Assembly (NCBI GenBank): GCA_002914845.1 | Contig: JXTC01000086.1 | Location: 420,177-484,176, forward strand | DNA: 64,000 nt | Source of the DNA: Trema orientale | Taxonomy: Eukaryota; Streptophyta; Magnoliopsida; Rosales; Cannabaceae | Direction of reading: 5' to 3' | Shown: in pieces, positions 23,930 through 36,267 of the stretch | Layout: every line of letters starts with the position of its first letter | Position numbering within the stretch: the first letter of the stretch is position 1 | The notes under the pieces: model-generated | Told to the model about the DNA's origin: nothing | The model's input: only the letters and a program-made list of their open reading frames with translations | Database searches by the model: none | Made by a program: the position numbers and the translations under genes

Positions 23930-24685
23930 TAGTACTATGGGACCCATAATTCATGGGCAACAACATTCCTCCATGTGGAATGGATTAAGGGGTTAATTGG
24001 GAGTTAATCCAGACTAATTAACCGCAATAAACCATCTGATGAGTATGGGAAAGGCCACATGAAGAAATTTAGTCCTTATCTATTAAGGTTCATTTAAAGT
24101 CACATGACAAACAGCTAATTCTTATTAGACTCTCAAGTGGGCATAAAACCCGAATACCGCAATGAGCTTAAAAGGAAGATAGACCCCGTAATGTCGATGG
24201 TCTGCCAAATCCCTAAACGGGTCCTGATACCCCTAACTTCATATTAAGACACATAAGAGACAGATCAGGTATGAGGGTTCCAAGTCACCATATAGGCTCA
24301 GGTTAGACACGAACCCAGGCCGGAGTGAGACATTCTTGAGAGCCACGATCCTACCTTACATATGGTACCATTTCTTAACCTACAATAGTGGCCTGCAGTA
24401 GGAAAAGGTGCAGGTAGCTCCTTCACCTCCAGTCTCTAAATGTAGTGCTCTCACTACTTGTAAGGACAGGTGAATGTAGGAAGGACACATGGCTAGACTG
24501 AGGGACCACTAATCCATAATTCCCTCCATCTATAAATACCACATTAAGAATTGTATTGAATCATCGTTTCTTTCATATTCTTTACCTCTACTAACTTAAG
24601 AATTGGAGTGTCTTGTAAGTGACACTTCCGAGGTCCTAGTGCCATAAGCGTAGATATTGAAGGAGGTGAGAACACATATTGACCG
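23930..24685 (+). mobile_element. Probable remnant of a Ty3/gypsy LTR, split by the copia element
   Basis: Sequence composition changes here (less AT-rich). CTATAAATACC near 24531 is a TATA box, and about 60 bases later TTAAGAATTGGAGTG resembles the R region of plant gypsy LTRs ('cttaagcatcggagtg'). The copia element is inserted at 24685/24686; the continuation after it, GACCGTTAGAAAAAAGCACC at 29688-29707, resembles a gypsy LTR 3' end. No gypsy protein sequence is visible, so a solo LTR is likely. Confidence 0.45.
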
Positions 24686-25135
24686 TGTTAGAATTTGGCT
24701 TGTTAGCTTTTGTAATAGTTTTGTGCTTTGTCTCACATCGCTTGTATATGAATATTTGGGGTCTACAGTTGGCTATAAATAAAGTCTACTGTAATTGGTA
24801 TTAATCATCCCAAAATTAGTTTTCCTATTTCTGTGGACCTTTATTCCTAAGGGCCTCCATAGTTTTGTTTGTACTCTTTTTCCCATTTGTTTCTGGGTTT
24901 TTGCATTATAGCCTAGATTTTGTATTTTATCTTTTCGAAGTTAGTGAAGTAGTCAGCAACGCCCCGAAGACGTAGGTAATTTGCCAAACCTCGCTAAATT
25001 TTGTGTTTCCCTTTATTTTTGTATTTAATATTTTCTGCTTTCGTTAATTTCAGTAGATAGTTGATAGTTTATATTTAATATTATCTTAGTATTAAATATA
25101 AGCAATTAGAGTAGTTGTACTTCCGTTGCACAACA
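24686..25135 (+). repeat. 5' LTR of the copia element (450 bp)
   Basis: It begins TGTTAGAATTTGGC and ends TTGCACAACA. It contains about 60 bp (cgccccgaagacgtagg...) missing from the 3' LTR. TATAAATAAAG near 24776 is a likely TATA box. Confidence 0.9.
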
Positions 25136-25137
25136 AG

Positions 25138-25147
25138 TGGTATCAAA
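25138..25147 (+). other. Primer-binding site
   Basis: TGGTATCAAA lies two bases after the 5' LTR, complementary to the 3' end of initiator tRNA-Met. Confidence 0.85.
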
Positions 25148-25200
25148 GTAGCAGGATCGCCTTAGGCTTTGTTTAGTAGCTATTTGAAATATTAGCAGAA

Positions 25201-26039
25201 ATGTCAGAATCTTCGTCAACGCCGGCAAAGATGAAGACTGTGACTAGTGCAAAAATCGATGTGGAGAAATTTGATGGCCGAAATAACTTGGCTTGTAGCA
25301 GTGCGAGGTATTGGATGGTTTATGTTAACAAGATCAGGATGTTGCTCTAGAGGAAACGAAACCTGAGAAGATGGATGATAAAGAATGGGAAAGGATCAAT
25401 CGTCAAGCTTGTGGTATGATCCGCTCATATCTTTGTAGAGAAGAGAAGTATCCATTCATGATGGAGACTTCTGCAAGTAAGCTGTGGAAGGCGCTCGAGA
25501 ACAAATACATGAAGAAGAGCAATAAGAACCGGCTATACTTAAAGAATTGACTTTTCAGAAGCCTGGTACCACTATTGGTGACTACATTGATATGTTCAAC
25601 CAGTTGATTGCATGTTGAATTTGGATGAAACCTTCAAATATGAGGATAAGTAATATTGCTGATTGGGTCTCTTCCATATGAGTTAGATCATCTCTGTATT
25701 ACATTGCTTCATAGGAAGAAAAAATTATCCTTCGATGAAGTGACTGCTGCATTGTGCAATCATGAGATTCGAAAGAAAGATAAGAAGGAAAATAGGGACA
25801 TTCCAGCAGAAGCGCTTACAGCCAGGGGACGTAGTCAAAGCCATAAGCAGAAGAAAAGGGGTAGATATCGTTCGAAGGGAAGACCTAGTAAAGATGAATG
25901 TGCTTTTTGTCAAGAGAAAGGGCATTGAAAGAAAGATTGTCCGAAGTTACAGAATAAAGGCAAGGGCAAGGCTACTTCCGATGCATATGTAGCTGAAGTT
26001 GAAGATGATGAGTCAGATTTTGCTCTAGTTAGTCAGCCG
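25201..26039 (+). pseudogene. Copia gag, frameshifted
   Basis: It starts MSESSSTPAKMKTV and holds VEKFDGRNN, typical of Tnt1-type gag. The frame breaks near 25290, 25350, 25540 and 25615. The nucleocapsid zinc knuckle CAFCQEKGH...KKDC (CX2CX4HX4C) is near 25900-25940, with a TGA where TGG is usual between H and K. Stops preclude a full Gag. Confidence 0.85.
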
Positions 26040-27581
26040 ATGACGTCTCAGCGTGACGAGTGGATTTTAGATTCGGGTTGTACTTACCATGTGTATCCTC
26101 ACAAGGAGTGGTTCTTCAACTTTGAAGAGCTAGATGGTGGAGTTGTTTACATGGGTAATGATGAATCATGTAAAATAGCAGGGGTAGGTTCAATTCAATT
26201 AAGGAATCATGATGGATCGACTAGAGTTCTGACAGATGTTCGGTATGTTCTGAAATTGAAGAAGAATCTCATCTCTTTGGGAGTTTTAGAATCCAAAGGC
26301 TTCGCTATGACTATACGAGATGGAATTCTGAAAGTTACTTCAGGCTCTTTGGTGGTGATGAAAGGTACAAGAAGAAATAACTTATATTACTACAATGGTA
26401 GTATAGTTATTGGATCAGCTGCTGCGGAATCTGAAGATAATAAAGCTTCAGAAATTACCAGGTTACGGCATATGCGTTTGAGACATGAAGGGGAAAAAGC
26501 TTTCTTTAGTTTGGTAAAGCAAGGCTTTCTGAAAGGAGTGAAGACCTGCAAGTTAGACTTTTGTAAATACTGTGTTCTCGGAAAACAGACAAGAGTGAAG
26601 TTTGGCACAACAATTCACAATACTGAGGGTATTTTGGATTATGTTCATTCAGATATGTGGGAACTTACCAAGACAGCTTCTTTGGGAGGTATGCACTATT
26701 TTGTTACTTTTGTCGACAACTTTTCCAGAAGAGTTTGGGTATATGTAATGAAGAATAAAGATGACGTGCTTGAAGTTTTGCTTAAATAGAAAAATATTTT
26801 TTGACTCAGCAGGCAGAAAGATCAAACGACTTCGATCAGACAATAGTGGAGAATATAGGAGCGATCCATTTTTGGGAGTTTGCTAGTCTGAAGGTATTGT
26901 GCGTCACTTTACAATCAGAAAAATACTATAGCAGAATGGGGTGGCAGAACACATGAATCAGACTTTGCTGGAGAAGGTTCGGTGTATGTTGTCCAATGCT
27001 GGGTTGGGCAAAGTTTTTTGGGCTGAGGCAATTATGTATGCATGTCATCTCATTAACGTTCATCATCGACTGCAATTGGAGGCAAAACTCCTCTTGAAGT
27101 ATGGTTTAGAAAACCTGCTAGTGATTATGATTCTTTACATATCTTTGGTTCCACTACCTATTATCATGTGAAAGAATCCAAGTTGGATCCGAGAGCCAAG
27201 AAAGCATTATTTATGGGCATCAGCTCAGGTATAAAGGGATACCGACTTTGGTGTCTAAGTTCGAGGAAGATTTTATTTAGTAGGAATGTTACTTTTGATG
27301 AGTCTGCCATGTTGAAGATGGTAACAGAAGATCAAGAGAAGACCATTAGCATTCCGCAGCAGGTGGAGCCTAGTCGGCAGCAGGTAGAGTTTGAGAAAAC
27401 GATAACAGTAGTCCCAGCTAATATTGTTAAAAATAGTGGTGACACTCCGTTGGCAGAAGAGGACACTGAAGATAAAGAAGAGGTTCCGACCCAAGAGCCT
27501 CAACAGCAGCAAGAATCAATTGCACATAATAGGCCAAGACGTGAAATTCGTAAACCTGCTTTCCATTTCACAGCTTGCTAA
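26040..27581 (+). pseudogene. Copia protease and integrase region, with stops
   Basis: Protease active site DSGCTYHVYP (the usual DSG motif) lies near 26070. The integrase H-H-C-C region is around 26460-26580 (KYCVLGKQ), the first catalytic Asp is in HSDMWEL (26650), the second in RSDN (about 26836), and the Glu region near MNQTLLEK (26952-26975). Stops occur after LEVLLK (26787) and in the following 150 bp. The frame regains to RPRREIRKPA, where the inverted segment begins. Confidence 0.85.
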
Positions 27582-28645
27582 TGATCTTTTTCCGGATCAT
27601 GCATATACCTGCTCATAACTCTAATTGCATGTAAAATGTCAGGTCTCGTACACACCATCGCATACATCAAGCTACTAACCGCATTCGAATATGGAACTTG
27701 TGACATGTACTCTCGCTTTGTATCTGTACTCGGGGAGAAAGACGCACTAAGCTTGAAATGAGGAGTAAGCGGTGTACTAACAGGTTTTGATTGTTCAATT
27801 ATACCAAAACGCTGCAATACTTTCTTCAGATATTGCTTCTGAGTCAAACTAATCTTGCTTCTCTCTCTATCTCTGCTAATCTCCATACCGAGAATCTTCT
27901 TCGCTTCACCGAGATCCTTCATCACAAACTCTTGATTAAACTGAGCCTTCAACTTCTCAATTTCTTTTTGATTCTTCGAAGCTATCAACATATCATCGAT
28001 ATACAAGAGTAGATAAATGAAAGACCCACCTTGTAGCCTACGAAAATACACACAACTATCAAACTCACTTCTTGTGTACTTCTGACTCATCATAAACCAA
28101 TCAAATCGCTTGTAACGATTGTTTCAGCCTATAAAGTGATCTTTTCAGTTTGCAAACCCAATTTTCTTTTTCAGCAACCTTGAATCCTTCTGGCTGAGAC
28201 ATATAGATTTCTTCTTCCAAATCACTGTGTAAAAATACGGTTTTCATATCCAATTGAACTAGTTCAAGATACAACTGCGCTACCAAGGCTAACAAAATTC
28301 TAATGGAAGAATGTTTAACAACTGGAGAAAATACCTCATTGTAATCAATTCTCTTCAACTGAGCGTAGTCTTTCGCCACCAATCTTGCCTTGAAGCGAAC
28401 ATCATTCTTATCGGGAAATCCATCTTTCTTTGTATATACCCATTTGCACCCAATTACCTTCTTGTTCTTCGGTGATTAAGCTAGCTCCCAAGTTTCATTC
28501 TTCCGAAGAGACTGCATTTCTTCCTCCATTGCTTTCTTCCAATGTTCATTTTCTGAACTTTTGACTGCATCCTTGTACGTGGAAGGAACATCATTATCTA
28601 CAATAAGAAGTGCATAGGCCACCATATCAGCAAATTCTACGGTAC
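27558..28645 (-). pseudogene. Copia reverse transcriptase, inverted relative to the rest of the element
   Basis: Read on the minus strand from 28645 down: FADMVAYALL, then WKKAMEEEMQSLRKNETWEL (28560-28480), the region ending RLKQSLQAI, the catalytic YIDDMLIASKN (about 27985), and MHDPEKDH next to the left edge. On either side the plus strand reads REIRKPA (before) and RYLLKTVYVG (after), exactly the peptides that should adjoin the two ends of this block. So the block was flipped in place, not inserted from elsewhere. It also carries frameshifts near 28097 and 28470 and a stop where Trp is expected at the left edge. Confidence 0.9.
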
Positions 28646-29170
28646 TTATTGAAGACTGTATATGTTGGTTTAGTTTTTGGGCAGGATGATAGACTTGATC
28701 AGTGTGTAATTGGATATGTTGATTTCGATTACGCTGGTGATTTGGATAAACGTCGATCAACTACTGGATATTTATTCACATTTGCAAGAGCACCAATCAG
28801 TTGGAAGTCTACTTTATAGTCTACAGTTGCTTTATCTACTACAGAGACAGAGTACATGGCAGTTACAAAGGCTGTGAAGGAAGCTATTTAGTTACAAGGA
28901 TTACTGGAAGAGCTAGGAGTTGTTCAGGAGAATGTATGTATTTATTCTAATAGTCAGAGTGCTATTCACTTAGCGAAGAATCCAGTATACCATGTACGTA
29001 CGAAGTATATTGATGTCTGACATCATTTTGTGCGAGAGATTATTGATGAAGGAAAGATACTGCTTCAAAAGATTGGGACTGCTGAGAGTCCTACAGATAT
29101 GATGACCAAGGTGGTAACATCGATCAAGTTCAATCATTGTTTGGACTTGATCAACATCCTGCAAGTTTGA
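28646..29170 (+). pseudogene. Copia RNase H, with stops
   Basis: It reads RYLLKTVYVGLVFGQDDRLD, then YVDFDYAGDLDKRRSTTGY (the usual GYxDaDyAGd motif), then TETEYMAV and SQSAIHLAKNPVYH with the final catalytic Asp region altered. In-frame stops follow WKSTL and KEAI. Confidence 0.85.
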
Positions 29171-29259
29171 TGGTGCCTTTTGGCGCATAAAGTGGCGTTG
29201 CTGTAATGGATAGAGGATACGAGAATTGGAGAAATTTGGGTGGGATTTGTTAACTCGTC

Positions 29260-29270
29260 AAGGTGGAGAT
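29260..29270 (+). other. Polypurine tract
   Basis: AAGGTGGAGAT lies immediately before the 3' LTR; it is the usual plus-strand primer of Tnt1-like elements. Confidence 0.75.
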
Positions 29271-29687
29271 TGTTAGAATTTGGCTTGTTAGTTTTTATAA
29301 TAATTTTGTGCTTTGTCCCACATTGTTTGTGTATGAATATTTGGGGTTTACAGTTGGCTATAAATAAAGCCTACTGTAATTGGTATTAATCATCCCAAAA
29401 TTAGTTTCTCCGTTGGTGAGGACCTTTATTCCTAAGGGCCTCCATAGTTTTATTTGTACCATTTTTCCCATTTGTTTATGAGTTTTTGCATTATAGTCCA
29501 GATTTTGTATTTCCTCTTTTTGAAGTTAGTAAAGTAGTCAGCAAGTAAATAGTTGGTAGTTAATATTATCTTAGTATTAAATATAAATATTGTCGTTAGT
29601 TTATATTTTATATTTAATATTATCTTAGTATTAAATATAAGCATAGTTGGTAGTTTATATTTAATAGTTGTGCTCCGCTGCATAACA
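29271..29687 (+). repeat. 3' LTR of the copia element (417 bp)
   Basis: It begins TGTTAGAATTTGGC and ends TGCATAACA. Compared with the 5' LTR it lacks about 60 bp and carries an extra tandem copy of an AGTTTATATT...TATCTTAGTATTAAA unit near its end. Confidence 0.9.
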
Positions 29688-29751
29688 GACCGTTAGAAAA
29701 AAGCACCATCAACTATATTTATAAATGATACTCAATTGGAATATCAACAAT

Positions 29752-29848
29752 AATGTTAAATGTAACCCATTTCATAATCTGTATTTAGCACACGTAATTT
29801 TAAATAATGTTAGACGTAACCTATTTCATAATTTGTATTTAGCACACA
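29752..29848. repeat. Tandem duplication, 54-bp unit, two copies
   Basis: AATGTTAAATGTAACCCATT at 29752 recurs as AATGTTAGACGTAACCTATT at 29806, each continuing to GTATTTAGCACAC. Confidence 0.8.
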
Positions 29849-30102
29849 GACGTAGGATATGTATGCATAAGATAATCTATTTCGAAGTCAGGACTGATAA
29901 AATAATAGGGCACAAGACTACTTTTAAAATATAATATGATAGAAAAAATAATAAAAACTTTATACAAGTGACAATAAAATATGCTTTAGAATACACCTTG
30001 AAGAATCTCCTCCAATTAGCGCAGTGAAGTAGCAATTTTGTCTTTAGAGAAGAATCTCTTCCAATTCGAGAAGAAACCAAACGATACATTCTTTCATTTG
30101 AA

Positions 30103-30205
30103 AATATCTCTGTAACTTGTCTTGTAAAGGAGATACGAATCCATCATCCTATTCGGAATATCTCTGTAACTTGTCCTGTAAAGGAGATACGAATCCATCA
30201 TCCTA
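30103..30205. repeat. Tandem duplication, 54-bp unit, two copies
   Basis: AATATCTCTGTAACTTGT at 30103 and again at 30157, nearly identical through 'gaatccatcatcct'. Confidence 0.85.
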
Positions 30206-31206
30206 GTCGATCGGACAAGGACTTAACAAGTGTGATCTTGTCGTGGAGATACAATCCATCATCCAATTACACAATGACTTATAGTAAAACCTTTACAAAC
30301 TAATATCGTTGGGACTTAAGAAAAATATTATTTTAGAGAAATTATTTATTCATTGATAAATAAATAATTATTAATTTAAGAAGAGTTTTATGTTTAAATT
30401 ACATGTACGCGTATTATTATTATTACTATTATTATTTACGAAGATTCATGTATGAGTTATAAACTATAACATGAAAATATATACTTGTATATTTGTATAT
30501 ATTAAATATAGTGCATGTTTTGTTAAAAAAATTAAGGATGAAATTGAGTTCAGCTTAGATACAAAGGAAAAAAAAACAAATGCCTTTAGAAGCATATTTC
30601 AATTCATAAAAGAGTTTTGAACAGAGAAAATAGAAGTTGTCAAGAACAAATCTTGTTAGTATTTTGGATTTTATATATAATCTATTTTATGTATTTAATT
30701 AATTATTAATTTATATTTTTACTAGGTCATAAAAAATTTGAAAAAAAAAATATTATCGTATTTGTATGCATTTAACGAGTTTATTAATTTGTTACATTGC
30801 CTCGAATTGGGACGAGAAGAGTTTATTATATAAACAAGGTTATTATTTTAACAAACATATATTTATCGAGGTTATATTATAGTAGTAATTTTCGTTCATT
30901 TGGGGTTTTGGGTTGTCGGTAGAATCATTTCTTAACCCGGACATCGTTTTCATCCCTTACTGAGAGTTTTGAAATGTTTTATATAAAAATCTTGTTATTG
31001 ATTTGGTGATTTGAGATTTTCTTTTTGTAATCTAATTTGGAAATCTTGTGAATAAATTAGACAGGAGGTGCTCTAGGTCTTTCTTCGTAATTAATTAAAA
31101 TTTGTTTAATATGGTTTGAAGAGAATATAAGTTTGAATTATGCATATGTTTAATTAAATCGTCTCCCATCCAGAGTAATTTGAAGAGAAAATAAAATAAA
31201 ATAAAA
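30206..31206. other. Intergenic, no gene
   Basis: Very AT-rich DNA; nothing recognisable. Confidence 0.35.
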
Positions 31207-31390
31207 GAGCAATGCTATGGGGCACCAGTGGTGCCCAGCACCACAGTGACATGTCTGTTTGTCACTGGATGATTTAATTAACAAACTGGGTCCCACATGG
31301 ACCCCACTTAAATTATAATTATGATTAACCAGTGACAAACTGACACATTACTGTGGTGCTGGACACCACTGGTGCCCTATAGCATTATTC
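31207..31390. mobile_element. Mutator-like MITE, GCACCAGTGG family, copy 1 (184 bp)
   Basis: Long inverted ends: left AATGCTATGGGGCACCAGTG, right reversed AATGCTATAGGGCACCAGTG, continuing to about 55 bp. The 9-bp duplication AAAATAAAA is at 31198-31206 and 31391-31399. A second copy is at 36268-36450. Confidence 0.85.
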
Positions 31391-31795
31391 AAAATAAAAA
31401 CATATGCTGCTTCCGACTTGTGTTTCTTTATGGGAGCCGTGTGAATAGTTGAATATTGGATTGATAAAACTAATTGCTGCTATGGGCTACAGCTTCGGTT
31501 CTAAAGGAGTAGACTGAATTGAAATTTTTTGGGTTTAATTTAAGAAGATTGTTGCGGCGATTGACGAATCTGAACCGTCTGTTTCTATTTCTGTAGAATT
31601 CATGTGAATCCCATTATATACTAATAATTATATGGGTCACACTGTATGACTCATATAAATGAATAGTTCAATCTTAATTTAAACCAAAGAGGACGGTGCC
31701 GAAAAAATTCCGGTTCGTCATTGCAACTGGCGACAATCCGTTTTGGGGAGACGACCTAGACTCGATCAATTCTCTGATTTATTTATTTACTTTTT

Positions 31796-32262
31796 GGATT
31801 TTTGGCATGATTAGTTCCTGAATTTTTCGATGATTTGCAATATATCCCCTGAATTTTTTTTTTTTGGCAATTAGGACCCTGAATTTAGAATTTTTGGCAA
31901 TGTATCCCCTGAACTTTGTTTTTTGGCAATTAGGACCCTGAATTTAGAGTTTTTGGCATGATTAGCCCCTGAATTTTTCGTTGATTTGCGATTTATTTTT
32001 TAATTGTTTAAAAATCTGCATATAACTCAGGGGATATATTGCAAATCAGCGAAAAATTTAGGGGCTAATCATGCTAAAAATTCTAAATTCAGGGTCCTAA
32101 TTGCCAAAAAAAAAAGTTCAGGGGATACATTACAAATTTATAAAAAATTTAGGGGCTAATCATGTCAAAAATTCTAAATTCAGGGTCCTAATTACTAAAA
32201 AAAAAGTTCAAGGTATATATTACAAATCATCGAAAAATTCAGGGACTAATCATGCAAAAAAC
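31796..32262. repeat. Foldback element built of repeated 'ccctgaa' monomers
   Basis: The left half repeats monomers of the type GGCATGATTAG(C/T)(C/T)CCTGAAT and TTTGGCAATTAGGACCCTG. The right half holds the same monomers inverted. Outer arms pair over at least 60 bp around a centre near 32000. No coding sequence. Confidence 0.8.
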
Positions 32263-32792
32263 CCTTACTTTTTTTGTGGAGTTAGATCTCATATTTTTAT
32301 TTCTTATGGGTTATGCCCTGACTTTTCTTGAGGAATTCTTAATCAAATACAAGCAAGCCGATAAATATCGTACCAGCTAGTAAGGTTGGCCACTACTAAT
32401 GCCAGATTTCATCTCACGTGTCAGATTTGACCTTATTGCGTAGGACAAGAACCTGGTCCTCGCACTGGTCGCTCCCCTGGGAGTTTGGGACATTAAAAAA
32501 GGTCCCAAACTTAAACTTAAAAGAGTACAGTCTGGCACATTTGGAAAACATTATGGACCATGAAATTAAAACATCGGGACCAATTGCCCCCCGTTGGCTC
32601 CGCCCCTGACCCTGAGGATAATAAATGATGAAATAACTAGTCTTCACCAAGTTGATGACTTGACAATGACAAACTTATACGATTCATTTAATACTGACAA
32701 CACAGTTGTAAAAATAATATTTTAATGTCATTTCAAAAAAATAAAATTAAAAATTTAATGAGGGGCAAACTAGAGAAGAAAAAAAAAAGCAT
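32263..32792. other. Intergenic, no gene
   Basis: A less AT-rich patch at 32400-32610 has overlapping frames on both strands but no recognisable protein. 32590-32700 is a diverged extra copy of the start of the segmental duplication below. Confidence 0.35.
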
Positions 32793-33706
32793 ATAAATTA
32801 GGTGGAAAAAAAAAAAAAGAAAAAAGATCCAAGTAGGAGGAGCATTGCCCTCATAATTCGGCCCCGTGATCCCGCCGCCCCAGGATAATAATGAAGATGT
32901 AACTCTCCACCAATTTTTGTCTTAAGTAAATGATAACTTTCACAAAACCAGTATTCGTAGGATTGGTTGTTTTATTTCCTTTTTTTTATTTTTATTTTTT
33001 TTTTTGAAAGAGACAACGCAGGATAGTAGTAATGAAGAAATAACTCTTCACGAGCTCTTGTCTGTGTCTTCATTAATATCTTTGATAAAAGCAATTCATT
33101 GTGAAAGAGTCTCCTCACTGCCGTATGAGACAAATCCCTTTAAAAGGTGTGGATCAAGTTAAAACTTTGGTTTCTCAATTCTCACCAAATTAAAAAAGAA
33201 GATATAATAATAATATCAAAGTATGCGCATGTGAAGACTGACACGCAAAATGCATTAGATACTGGAGCTTTGAGCCTTGGCAGCGCAAGTAAACAATATA
33301 ATTGCTAGGTATATAAATATCTATAGGCCGGACCAATATTATATACTATAACTTAAGAAAGAAGTAGGCAAATCTTCTACTAGTTTTTTTCCTTTTTTGC
33401 TCATATATAGGGCTAGGATAATCCTTTTAATTTTTTTCCTTTCCATTCTAGGAAAGCTATATGCAGTTCTTTTTTTTTTTTTTAACCTTTTCATATATGT
33501 TTTTTTTAGCTCTAGTAAATGAGATTATTGGTAGAGGTGCAAGTCCCCGTAAGGACCGCAGATGCTCAAGTACGAATATGATTTTTTTTTTTTTTTTTGT
33601 CTTCTCGTACATTAAGAGTGGAGGCGCCCTGGTAGCTAGGATTTGTTTTGTTGTTGACTATTAATCTATTAGTAAAGAGCACGTTTTTTTTTTTTTTTTT
33701 TTTTAA

Positions 33707-33960
33707 AGAAATAGGTAAGCACATACATGAATATAATGGAATAGAATATATACGATTATTTTCTTTTTAGGTAAAGCACATGTTTTTTTATTCTTTAAGA
33801 ATTAGGTAAGCACATAAATGAATATAATGGAATAGAAGAGATACGACTACTTTTTTTTTTAGGTAAAGCACATATGTTTTTTTTAAAAGAAATAGGTAAA
33901 CACATGAATGAATATAATGGAATAGAATAGATAAGACTAATTTTTTTGGGCATTTTCGCA
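33707..33960. repeat. Tandem repeat, three units of about 90 bp
   Basis: The block AATAGGTAAGCACAT(A)..., ATGAATATAATGGAATAGAA recurs near 33710, 33803 and 33888, each followed by 'tttttaggtaaagcacat' or an equivalent. A single degenerate unit lies in copy 2 near 36655. Confidence 0.8.
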
Positions 33961-35889
33961 ATCACTTATTATTTTAGGTATCTAATGAATAACGTCTATT
34001 TTTCTTTCTATTTGTTAGTGTAGAAAGGTAGTAAATTAATTTTTTTATCTTTGAACTTCATGACGAATTTTGATAAACTCTAACCTAAAATAATGAGGGA
34101 ACAAAATTTTGATCATTATACAAACTTGATTGTGCGACCATTACCATTGAAATTAATTAAAATCTTTTTGTGGAATTTTAATCCTTGAAACAGAATTAAC
34201 TTGCAATTCCGGGAAAATACAAAAAACTCTCTGTCTTCTAACATAATATCAATTTTCAATCCTTTACTTTTAAAATATAAGATGTATCCTTGGGTTTGAA
34301 ATTATCGACAACTTTTCGTTATTTTTTCAATTAAAGCGATGGAGTTGGCGGTTTCCCATTCCTCTAATTATTTATTTTTCTTGTTTTTCATCATGAGAAT
34401 TTACTACCCTTCTTGTATATATAGAAAAATAAAACCACATAAGTCAGGGGAAAAAAAAAAAGATCCGAGTAGGAGCATTTGCCTCATTCGCCCCGTTCCC
34501 TCCCACCGTGGATAATAATGAAGCAACACTCTTCAGTAACTCATCTCGATCAATTGATAACTTTGACAAAAACATTTTTATATTAGCGGTGTTTAAAATT
34601 CACATGATCTAATGCAATCCTCAAAATGAGGGTATTCGCACTTGTACAGATTGGATTGAATTTCTAAAATTTGTACTTCTGCAGGTCATATATACTTTTC
34701 ACTTTCAAAACAACCGATTCAATCCAATCCGCATTTAAAGTGTATATAATTATATAATGGTGATACTTATATTTTTTATAATTCATATATGTTGTAAAAT
34801 TTTCTATAGTTTAAGGTGTAAAGTTTTATGTTCTAAAAATTTTCTATTGGCTGTAGTTTAAAGTGTAAAATTTTATTATACATCCTACCGTACATTGTTA
34901 ATACTTTCTAATATATGAAGGCTCAAATTTGTGTTTAAAATATATAATTTAGACTAAAAAATCAAGATAGAGCCTAGTTGTAAGGGCTTATTAATCAAGT
35001 TAAATTAACAGATCTATTCCACATATTTACAGATTGGATTGGATTAGTTAAAAAATTTTATGTGGATTAGATTGGATTTTATATGATTTCTAAAATTCAC
35101 ACTTAGCACTAATCGAATGTAATATGCTAAAAAGAAAAAAAGTGTAAATTAGATGAACACATCTAATTTGTAGGATTTTTTTTTTTCGAGACAATGCAAG
35201 ATATTAGTAATGAAGAAATAACTCTTCATGAGCTCTTGTCCAAGTCTTGATCAATAATAACTTTGATGAAAACAATTCATTGTGAAAGAGTCTCCTCACT
35301 AACGTATGAGACAAACCCCTTTAATGTGTTGATCAAGTTAAAACTGTGGTTTCTCAATTCTCACCAAATTAATAATAATAATAAAGGATAATATCACCAA
35401 AAAAATCCCTACAATTTTTAGTCTTTTATCAAAAAAAAAATTCACGCTTTTTCACTAATATTAAATAAAACCTTCTATTTGTGTTTTTCTTTCAAATCTC
35501 ACCAAATTCTTATATACAGTCAAAATTAGAGTTTAAAATTGTTACAAAAAAGCTTTTATTTTTTAAAATTGTCTATTAACATCAATAGAAATAGTCAAAA
35601 AATAACTATCTAAGCCGAAAAATGATCTATAATCTCCTAGAAATCTAACAGTAATAGCTTTTAAATACATAAAAATTCTTTTTCTTTTTAATTATGTTAT
35701 CTGATTTCAAAAGTTTAAAATATTCATTTTCAACAATTTGAACAATACATATGGATCCGGTGAAATTTGATAAAAAAATACAAATAGAATATTTAATTTA
35801 ATATAAGTAAAAAGATGTGGATTTTTTTAGTAAAAAGCTAAAAATCGTAGGTTTCTTTTTTATATTATCGGATATTATTATATTATCCG

Positions 35890-35924
<35 letters not shown>
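35890..35924. repeat. (TAA)n microsatellite
   Basis: About eleven uninterrupted TAA units. Confidence 0.9.
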
Positions 35925-35925
<1 letters not shown>

Positions 35926-36267
35926 TAAAAGAATGCGCAAGAACTGACCCGCAACATGTATTAAATACTACATTAGATACTGCAGCTTTGAGCCTTAGCA
36001 GCGTAAGTAAACAAAGGAGTTGATGAGTTTGTATAATTGTATGATCGCTGGATATAAATCAATGGTCGAATAATACTATATATTATAACGTAAGTATGAT
36101 AGTAGGCAAATCTTCTACTACATTTCTTTTTCTTTTTTGGTCATATAAAGGCTAATCCTTTTAATTTTTTCCTCCTCATTTCAGGAAAGCTCTAAATATT
36201 TTATTTCTTATGCAGGTTTTTTTTAACCTTTTATGATTTTCTTTTTGTTTTTTTGTCTTTAGTAAAC

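Larger units (their letters stand above)
24686..29687 (+). mobile_element. Tnt1/Tork-like Ty1-copia retrotransposon, defective, with inverted RT segment
   Basis: Complete boundaries: 5' LTR 24686-25135, 3' LTR 29271-29687, 5-bp target duplication GACCG at 24681-24685 and 29688-29692. Plus-strand order is PBS, gag with zinc knuckle, protease, integrase, then a segment of about 1.09 kb (27558-28645) holding reverse transcriptase on the opposite strand, then RNase H and polypurine tract. Frameshifts and stops in every domain make it non-autonomous. The LTRs differ at about 9 of the first 106 positions, nearly all transitions, so the insertion is old. Confidence 0.93.

Noticed and set aside
34570-35150. 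hAT-like insertion in duplication copy 2
   Set aside because: Ends resembling TTAGCGGTG and TTAGTGCTAAG are seen, but no 8-bp duplication could be matched, so no boundary is claimed.
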